The position numbers and the translations under genes were made by a program. From Prevotella sp. (GTDB lineage: Bacteria; Bacteroidota; Bacteroidia; Bacteroidales; Bacteroidaceae), in NCBI GenBank assembly GCA_016285055.1, contig JAEEPZ010000030.1, positions 1-38,168 of the forward strand: a DNA stretch of 38,168 bases. The letters run 5' to 3'. Position 1 is the stretch's first letter. Each line of letters opens with the position of its first letter. The notes below the pieces were generated by a model that was not told where the DNA came from, did not search any database, and saw only the letters and a list, made by a program, of their open reading frames with translations. Shown here in pieces: positions 33,240 through 38,168 of the stretch.

Positions 33240-34951
33240 CCACAGACGGCCAACAACACCGTGCGTTGGTGGGTAGGCCGATAGTCGAAGGCAACAGGGC
33301 CGTCGTTTGACGGCCTTTCTTCGTTGTCTTCATCAAGCTTTGGAAACGCCTTACCTTCTTGCAACACGCGGATGGCCTCCTTCACAGCGGGGTCGTTCTG
33401 GTTGAGGTACTGCAGCCACGACTGCTCGTCGAGCATGTTGTAGACGATACGGCTGGTGATGAACTCCTCCAAGAGGGCATGCGAGCGCTGTATCATCAGG
33501 TTGCGGCGGCGCAGTCCCTGACCGTCGGCATACTGTGCGAACTTCTCCACCAGGTTCTGCTTCTTGATATACTTCACCAATGCCTGCTCGTCCTCATACT
33601 CGCTGAGCCTCTGGCGGTTCTGGTCGGTATATTCGTAGCAGTACTGCAGCATGAGCCCCGACATCAGCGCCTCTTTATAATAAGATGTGTACAAGGTGGT
33701 GTCCTGCGGCACGAAGATGTCGGGCGTGATGCCGCCACCGCCATAGACGGTGCGCCCAATGTGGGTGAAGAACTCCGGCCCGGTGTGGTGGATGCTGTCC
33801 TGCGAGAAGAACTCACCGTTCTGGTAGCGCATCAGCAGGTCTTCCTCATAGTCGCGGTCCATGCCGCTGGTGTATGGCTTCTGGATGCAGCGTCCCGACG
33901 GCGTGTAGTAGCGGGCTATGGTGAGTCGCATCAGCGAACCGTCGGTGAAGGGGATGGGCTGTTGCACGAGGCCCTTGCCGAAGGAACGGCGCCCGATGAT
34001 GGTGCCGCGGTCGTTGTCCTGTATGGCACCGGCCAGAATCTCGCTGGCCGAAGCCGACCCTTCGTCGATCAGCACCACTAAAGGCATGTACATGTACGAG
34101 CCGCGGCCGTTGCTGCGGTAGTTCTCACGTGAGGAATGGATGCCCTCGGTATAGACGATGAGGCGGTTGCGCGGCAGGAACTGCTGGGCGATGTTCACCG
34201 CTGTCTGCAGGTAGCCGCCGGTGTTGCCGCGAAGGTCGATGACCAGCTGCTGGAAGCCTTCCATCGACAGCTGTGCCAAAGCTATGATGAGCTCCTCGTA
34301 AGTGTTCTCTGCGAAGTTCTTGATTTTCACATAGCCCGTCGTCTCGTCAAGCATGTAGGCAGCGGTGATGCTGTGTGTCTCTATTCTGTCACGTGTCACG
34401 GTGAACTCCTTCTTCTGTCCGTCCAGTCCGCGCACTATGCCTAAGCGCACCTCCGTTCCCTTCGGGCCTTTCAGCTTGTGCATGGCCACCTCGTTGGTCA
34501 GGTCTTCGCCAGTGAAGACAGAGTCGTCGACGGTGACTATCTTGTCGCCTGCCAGCAGTCCGGCACGCTCCGACGGGCCGCCGCTGATGACGCTCTGCAC
34601 TCGCAGCGTGTCGTTGCGGATGATGAACTCTATGCCGACGCCTGAGAACGAGCCGCGCAGGTCGTCCTCGGCCAGCTCGGCATCGTCAGCGCTGATGTAC
34701 ACCGAGTGTGGGTCGAGCTCGCCCAGGATGATGGGGATGGCTTTCTCTACCAGACCCGTCACATCGACCGAGTCAACGTAATACTGGTCGAGGCCGGTCA
34801 GCAGGTTCGACAGCTTGTTGGCCCCTGCCTTGATGATGCTGGGACGTCCCTGCGAGAACTGTATGCCGTAGAACGAACCGATGACGATGCCGACGATACA
34901 GCTCAGGGCCAGCCACAAGGGTGTAAAACGATTTCTGTGATTATTGCTCAT
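33236..34951 (-). CDS. S41 family C-terminal processing peptidase
   Basis: A 571-residue protease of the CtpA/Prc family. An N-terminal membrane anchor or signal is at about residues 11-30 (PLWLALSCIVGIVIGSFYGI). A PDZ domain spans about 95-185 (FSGVGIEF, SGGPSERAGLLAGDKIVTVDD). The catalytic domain has LRGNTGGYLQTAV, the nucleophile in GSASASEI (Ser301) and the general base in RRSFGKGLVQ (Lys326), 25 residues apart as in characterised members. The C-terminal ~150 residues are a helical extension seen in Bacteroidota versions. It cleaves periplasmic proteins at C-termini; the target is unknown. Its start overlaps the dCMP deaminase stop by 4 bp (ATGA type), so the two are translationally coupled. 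Confidence 0.95.
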   Translation of the reverse strand: MSNNHRNRFTPLWLALSCIVGIVIGSFYGIQFSQGRPSIIKAGANKLSNLLTGLDQYYVDSVDVTGLVEKAIPIILGELDPHSVYISADDAELAEDDLRGSFSGVGIEFIIRNDTLRVQSVISGGPSERAGLLAGDKIVTVDDSVFTGEDLTNEVAMHKLKGPKGTEVRLGIVRGLDGQKKEFTVTRDRIETHSITAAYMLDETTGYVKIKNFAENTYEELIIALAQLSMEGFQQLVIDLRGNTGGYLQTAVNIAQQFLPRNRLIVYTEGIHSSRENYRSNGRGSYMYMPLVVLIDEGSASASEILAGAIQDNDRGTIIGRRSFGKGLVQQPIPFTDGSLMRLTIARYYTPSGRCIQKPYTSGMDRDYEEDLLMRYQNGEFFSQDSIHHTGPEFFTHIGRTVYGGGGITPDIFVPQDTTLYTSYYKEALMSGLMLQYCYEYTDQNRQRLSEYEDEQALVKYIKKQNLVEKFAQYADGQGLRRRNLMIQRSHALLEEFITSRIVYNMLDEQSWLQYLNQNDPAVKEAIRVLQEGKAFPKLDEDNEERPSNDGPVAFDYRPTHQRTVLLAVCG

Positions 34952-35367
34952 ATTTCTAAATAAACTACTTCAATGCCTGCGCGTTCCAGCAGTTTGATGC
35001 CATCGTCGAGACGGTATTTCTCACCGTAGACCACCCGCTTGATGCCTGCCTGGATGATCAGCTTGGCGCACTCGATGCAGGGCGAGGCTGTGATATAGAT
35101 GGTGGCGCCGTCGCTGTTGTTGTTCGAGCGGGCCAGCTTCGTGATGGCGTTGGCCTCGGCGTGGAGCACGTAGGGCTTCGACACGTTGTTCTCGTCCTCG
35201 CAGACGTTCTCAAAGCCTGTAGGCGTACCGTTGTAGCCGTCGCTGATGATCATTTTATTCTTCACCACCAGCGCCCCCACCTGACGCCGCTGGCAGTAGG
35301 AGTTCTCTGCCCAGATGCGGGCCATGCGGAGATAGCGCAGGTCGAGGTTGTGCTGCTTATCGTTCAT
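34948..35367 (-). CDS. Deoxycytidylate (dCMP) deaminase
   Basis: A 139-residue zinc deaminase that should convert dCMP to dUMP for thymidylate synthesis. The zinc ligand and catalytic Glu are in HAEAN (His69, Glu71), and the other ligands are in SPCIEC (Cys97, Cys100). Family-specific blocks such as CQRRQVGALVVKNKMIISDGYNGTPTGFENVCE are complete. The length is typical. It overlaps the S41 gene by 4 bp and begins 46 bp after the M3 peptidase stop, across a decamer repeat. Related ComEB proteins share this fold, but no competence context is visible. Confidence 0.94.
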   Translation of the reverse strand: MNDKQHNLDLRYLRMARIWAENSYCQRRQVGALVVKNKMIISDGYNGTPTGFENVCEDENNVSKPYVLHAEANAITKLARSNNNSDGATIYITASPCIECAKLIIQAGIKRVVYGEKYRLDDGIKLLERAGIEVVYLEI

Positions 35368-35470
35368 AGGACTTTAGAGGACTTTAGAGGACTTTAGAGG
35401 ACTTTAGAGGATTTTAGAGGACTTCAGAGGATTCAGAGGACTCATGAGACCCATAAGACCCATGAGACCC
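35368..35470. repeat. AGGACTTTAG decamer array and CCCATGAGA nonamer array
   Basis: About four exact AGGACTTTAG units (35368-35411) give way to diverged units (AGGATTTTAG, AGGACTTCAG) and then to CCCATAAGA/CCCATGAGA nonamers up to about 35470. The array fills the gap between the M3 and dCMP deaminase genes and encodes the last ~20 residues of the M3 protein (SYGSHGSYGSHESSESSEVL). Confidence 0.88.
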
Positions 35471-37801
35471 ATAGGACCTCTGCTGAGCAGTGATGCCATT
35501 GCGCTTCAGCAGGGCGTCGATGGTGGGCTCGCTGCCCTTGAAGTTCTTGTAGAGGGTCATGGGGTCGTCGGTGCCGCCACGCGAGAGGATGCAGTCGCGG
35601 AAGCGCTGCGCTGTCTTCTCGTCGAACACGCCGTGCCTCTTGAAGACGGCGAAGGCATCGGCATCGAGCACCTCGGCCCACTTATAGCTGTAGTAGCCTG
35701 CCGCATAGCCTCCAGCCATGATGTGTGAGAACTGCGTGGTCATGCAGGTGTCCATGCGCTGCGGACGGATGATGGCCTTCTTCCACGCCTCCTTCTCAAA
35801 CTGTATGATGTCCTCGTCGAAAGCGTCGCTTTTGGTGTAGTAGGCCATGTCGAGCAGTCCGAAGCTGACCTGACGCAGGCAGGCGGTGGCAGCCATGAAG
35901 TTGCGGCTGCGCACGATGCGGCGTATCAGCTCGTCGGGCAACGGCTCGCCTGTCTCGTAGTGGAAGGCGAAGGTCTGCAGGAATTTCTTCTCGATGGCGA
36001 AGTTCTCCATGAACTGCGAGGGCAGCTCGACAAAGTCCCACAGCACATTCGTTCCGCTGAGGCTCTCGAAACGACAGTTGGAGAAGATGCCGTGCAGCGC
36101 ATGGCCGAACTCATGCAGGAACGTCTCCACCTCGCCCAAGGTCAGCAGCGCCGGACGCTCAGGCGTGGGCTTCGTCAGGTTCATCACCACGCTGACGTGA
36201 GGCCTAATGTTGAGAGTTGAGGGTTGAGAGTTGAGAGTTGAGGGTTGAGAGTTGAGAGACTTTTCTTTTGCCGGTGAAGTAGAGGAAATGTCTCTCAACT
36301 CTAAACTCTTATCTCTCAACTCACGAATGTACTGTCCCTGATACTCTGTCATCCATGCGCCACCCTGCTTGCCCTTGCGAGGATGGAAGTCGGCGTAGAA
36401 GACGGCGAGATAGCTGCCGTCGCGGTCAAACACCTCGTAGGCCTTCACGTCGGGATGATAGACGGGTATGTCCTTGTTCTCCTTGAACGTGATGCCGTAA
36501 AGGCGGTTGGCCAGGCCGAAGACGCCGTCGATGACCTTCTCCAACTGGAAGTAAGGCCTGAGCATCTCGGCGTCGATGTTGTATTTCTTCAGCTTCAGCT
36601 TGTGCGAGTAGAAAGAAAGATCCCAGGGCTCCAAAGTCTCCCCTACGGTCTCCGAGGGGGCTTCACTTGACTTACGGGAGCGTTTGCGAGCATTTGTGGA
36701 CGAAAGGGCGGATTTCTCCAACTCTTCCAATTCTTTCTCGGCAGTCGGTTTGTAGGCATCGACGAGCTGGTTGAGCAGCCGATAGACGCTGCGCACATTC
36801 TTCGCCATGCGGCGGCTCAGCACATAGTCGGCGTAGGTCTTATAGCCTAAGAGCTGTGCAATCTCGCGGCGCAGGTTGATGAGGCGCTTGCAGATGCCGA
36901 TGTTGTTGTTCTCGTTGTCGTGTATGCCCTTCGTGTTGTAGGCCATATACATCTGGCGCCTCAACTCACGCTGGGTGCTGTAGGTCATGAAGGGAGAATA
37001 GGAGGGTGCGTCGAGGGTGAAGACCCAAGAAGCCCCAAAAGCCCCCCCTACGGCCCCCGAGGGGGCTTCATTACTCTTTAGGACATTTGTGTCCCCCTCG
37101 GGGGACGAAAGGGGGGCTTCTGGGGCCGTAAGGGGGACTTTTGCCTCCTCCGCAGCGGCATCGATGGCCGTCTGTGGCAGTCCGTCGAGCTGTGCGGGGT
37201 CGGTGATGACAAGACGATAGGCCTTGTTCTCCTTCAGCAGGTTCTGCGAGAACTGCAGCCCTAAGAGCGATGCCTCCTCGGTGAGCTGGCGCAGGCGCTC
37301 CTTGCCCTCAGCATCGAGCAAGGCACCGCTGCGCACAAAGCCCTGATAGCAGTCGTCCAGCAGGCGCTTCTCCTCGTGCGTCAGCTTGCGGTGGTGCAGG
37401 TGCACATATTTCACGCGCTCAAACAGCTTTTCGTTCAGGCGCATGTCGTTGGCGTGCTTCGTCAGGATGGGGCTCAGCTTCTGTGCCAGAGCGTCCATCT
37501 CGTCGTTGGTATCGGCCGACAGCATGTTGAAGAACACGGTGCTGACGCGCTCAAGCAAATCATAGTAACCCTCGTTGTCCTCCTTGTTGATGATGGTGTT
37601 GTCGAAGGTGGGCTTGTCGGGGTTGTTGATGGTCTTGTCCAGATACTCCTCGTCGCGTCGTATGCCCTCCATAAACGCCTCCTCATAGTCCTCCATGCGG
37701 ATGCGGTCGAAAGGCACGGTGTCGTGCGGGGTGCGGTAAGGTTCAAAAAACGGATTCTTTCTCTCTGTGGGGCTCTGAGGCTCCTGATTCTCCTTATTCA
37801 T
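35414..37801 (-). CDS. M3 family metallopeptidase (peptidyl-dipeptidase Dcp-like) with repeat-derived inserts
   Basis: A 795-residue oligopeptidase. The zinc motif HEFGHALHG starts at His563, and the family order is complete: NPFFEPYRTPHDTVPFDRI at the N-terminus, SRRMAKN near residue 325, KQGGAWMTEYQGQYI near 474-488, and GGYAAGYYSYKWAEV near 701. It degrades short peptides; without a signal peptide it is probably cytoplasmic. Three internal stretches look repeat-derived: residues ~229-255 (SSPEGDT...SNEAPSGAVGGA), ~363-388 (SSTNARK...SSEAPSETVGET, degenerate), and ~492-531 (SLELRDIS...STLNSQPSTLN), the last about 32 residues before the zinc motif. The C-terminal tail is encoded by a nonamer/decamer array. 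The frame is intact throughout. It heads a likely M3-deaminase-S41 unit. Confidence 0.93.
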   Translation of the reverse strand: MNKENQEPQSPTERKNPFFEPYRTPHDTVPFDRIRMEDYEEAFMEGIRRDEEYLDKTINNPDKPTFDNTIINKEDNEGYYDLLERVSTVFFNMLSADTNDEMDALAQKLSPILTKHANDMRLNEKLFERVKYVHLHHRKLTHEEKRLLDDCYQGFVRSGALLDAEGKERLRQLTEEASLLGLQFSQNLLKENKAYRLVITDPAQLDGLPQTAIDAAAEEAKVPLTAPEAPLSSPEGDTNVLKSNEAPSGAVGGAFGASWVFTLDAPSYSPFMTYSTQRELRRQMYMAYNTKGIHDNENNNIGICKRLINLRREIAQLLGYKTYADYVLSRRMAKNVRSVYRLLNQLVDAYKPTAEKELEELEKSALSSTNARKRSRKSSEAPSETVGETLEPWDLSFYSHKLKLKKYNIDAEMLRPYFQLEKVIDGVFGLANRLYGITFKENKDIPVYHPDVKAYEVFDRDGSYLAVFYADFHPRKGKQGGAWMTEYQGQYIRELRDKSLELRDISSTSPAKEKSLNSQPSTLNSQPSTLNIRPHVSVVMNLTKPTPERPALLTLGEVETFLHEFGHALHGIFSNCRFESLSGTNVLWDFVELPSQFMENFAIEKKFLQTFAFHYETGEPLPDELIRRIVRSRNFMAATACLRQVSFGLLDMAYYTKSDAFDEDIIQFEKEAWKKAIIRPQRMDTCMTTQFSHIMAGGYAAGYYSYKWAEVLDADAFAVFKRHGVFDEKTAQRFRDCILSRGGTDDPMTLYKNFKGSEPTIDALLKRNGITAQQRSYGSHGSYGSHESSESSEVL
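36208..36328. repeat. GAGAGTT-family hairpin inside the M3 peptidase gene
   Basis: On the plus strand, tandem GAGAGTT/GAGGGTT heptamers (36208-36261) are followed by a ~25 bp loop (TTTTCTTTTGCCGGTGAAGT) and then reverse-complement heptamers (CTCTCAA/CTCTAAA, 36288-36325). The central stem pairs GTTGAGAGAC with GTCTCTCAAC. Both arms are translated: the C-rich reading gives STLNSQP heptapeptides and the other arm SLELRDIS. It shares 25 identical bases with the fbp copy. Confidence 0.92.
36640..36715. repeat. Degenerate double-hairpin element in M3 peptidase
   Basis: AGTCTCCCCTACGGTCTCCG and AGGGGGCTTCACTTGACTTA match AGCCCCCCCTACGGCCCCCG and AGGGGGCTTCATTACTCTTT of the clear copy at 37039; GACGAAAGGGCGGATT matches its far end. 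The middle differs. It is translated in the same frame (SSEAPSETVGET against SNEAPSGAVGGA). Confidence 0.7.
37039..37117. repeat. In-frame double-hairpin element in M3 peptidase
   Basis: 79 bp, the same element as in GH35 but in reverse orientation on the plus strand, so the sense strand of each gene reads the same way. Inner hairpins GCCCCCGAGGGGGC and GTCCCCCTCGGGGGAC are intact. The linker is 12 bp shorter than in GH35 (four codons), which keeps the frame. Translation: APLSSPEGDTNVLKSNEAPS then GAVGGA. Confidence 0.93.
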
Positions 37802-37825
37802 TGTGCTTCACATTTTTTCACCCTG

Positions 37826-37833
37826 CAAAATTA
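37826..37833 (-). promoter_or_regulatory. -7 box of the M3 peptidase gene
   Basis: Minus-strand TAATTTTG 25 bp before the start codon. No convincing -33 box at the usual distance. Confidence 0.45.
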
Positions 37834-37887
37834 CTACTTTTTCGTGAAACGCGTATATCTTTGATTCTTTTTTTCATCTTTTTATTC

Positions 37888-37980
37888 AACTTTCGCAAGT
37901 TTTGGAGTTAAAGGAGTTAAGGGAGTTAAAGGAGTTAAAGACAATAGCTTTGCTATGTATTTCAGCCCAGAGACAAAGGC
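37888..37980. repeat. GTTAAAGGA element, copy 5 (truncated)
   Basis: It begins with the palindrome AACTTTCGCAAGTT, then TTGGAGTTAAAGG tandem units, then the core in the orientation GACAATAGCTTTGCTATG...GAGACAAAGGC. The sequence then changes to unrelated DNA (CGAGCGGAGCGAATGCG), so the second arm is missing. The AACTTTCGCAAGTT edge matches the outer edge of copy 3. Confidence 0.9.
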
Positions 37981-38168
37981 CGAGCGGAGCGAATGCGAAA
38001 CTTGAATCTTTTCGTGCTGTACGGATAGAGTGACATAGTTGCGTCGCTATCTCGGTCAGTTTGTTCCGCTAAGCGGACTTAGAAAAAACCAATAAAAACA
38101 AGAAAAACAAATAAAAACAATTTGGGACAATAGCTTTTCTATGGATTTCCACCCATGTGAGAATCCTG
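37981..38168. other. Terminal non-coding stretch with a further core fragment
   Basis: No gene is seen from 37802 to the window end apart from repeats. Another start of the GTTAAAGGA core (GACAATAGCTTTTCTATGG) appears at 38126 and runs to the edge, without a visible array before it. GACATAGTTGCGTCGCTAT near 38031 resembles a piece at 18298. Confidence 0.7.

Noticed and set aside
35414..37801. M3 peptidase as a pseudogene broken by repeats
   Set aside because: Despite three inserts the frame is continuous, and the HEFGH site and C-terminal family motifs are intact.

Overview
The window looks like a piece of chromosome from a gut or rumen Bacteroidota, most likely Prevotellaceae. The evidence is promoter sequence of the Bacteroidota type (TAnnTTTG with an upstream TTTG/TTG), lipoproteins with LASC/VASC lipoboxes, a TamL-type outer-membrane assembly lipoprotein, a DUF5103 type IX secretion plug protein, a CotH protein ending in an 'LPAGIYIINGKK' tail, a class III fructose-bisphosphatase and GH35/GH2 glycosidases. 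I see no rRNA, tRNA or CRISPR array. The genus is an inference from protein style, not from a marker gene.

Layout. 0-3.1 kb (minus): M48 metalloprotease lipoprotein, YigZ/IMPACT protein, DUF1015 protein. 3.2-5.7 kb (plus): a large secreted met-zincin protease, divergent from DUF1015. 5.7-8.0 kb (minus): T9SS plug protein and two paralogous small lipoproteins. 8.1-12.4 kb (minus): glyA and a CotH-family surface protein as a tight pair. 12.5-18.2 kb (minus): glycosyltransferase, class III fbp and tamL. 18.2-24.5 kb: an accessory-looking island with a VirE-N/DUF3987-type protein, an unrecognised protein, a REP-associated tyrosine transposase (RAYT) with an extra C-terminal domain, and an HU-like DNA-binding protein, interspersed with palindromes. 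24.7-28.0 kb (minus): 5'-nucleotidase-family enzyme and two GT2 glycosyltransferases. 28.1-33.2 kb (plus): GH35-GH2 glycan-degradation pair. 33.2-37.8 kb (minus): M3 peptidase, dCMP deaminase, S41 peptidase.

The most unusual feature is a dense set of short interspersed repeats of several unrelated sequence families. Some lie between genes: a ~125 bp element with (GGAGTTAAA)n arms occurs in five copies plus a fragment, and there are GC-rich double hairpins at 18.4-18.6 kb. Others lie inside conserved enzymes without breaking the frame. A GC-rich double-hairpin element (91, 91 and 79 bp in its clear copies) occurs three times in the GH35 gene and twice in the M3 peptidase gene, always read in the same frame and giving the same peptide (APLSSPEGDT...KSNEAPSGAVGGA). 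A heptamer family (GAGAGTT and variants) is translated inside fbp, the M3 peptidase, the GH2 enzyme and the glycosyltransferase tail. Because a RAYT gene with its own good promoter lies in the same window, the working hypothesis is that it (or a relative) spreads at least one of these families, and that their stop-free frames let them persist as added loops in housekeeping enzymes. The link between RAYT and repeats is inference; the repeats and their translations are seen directly.
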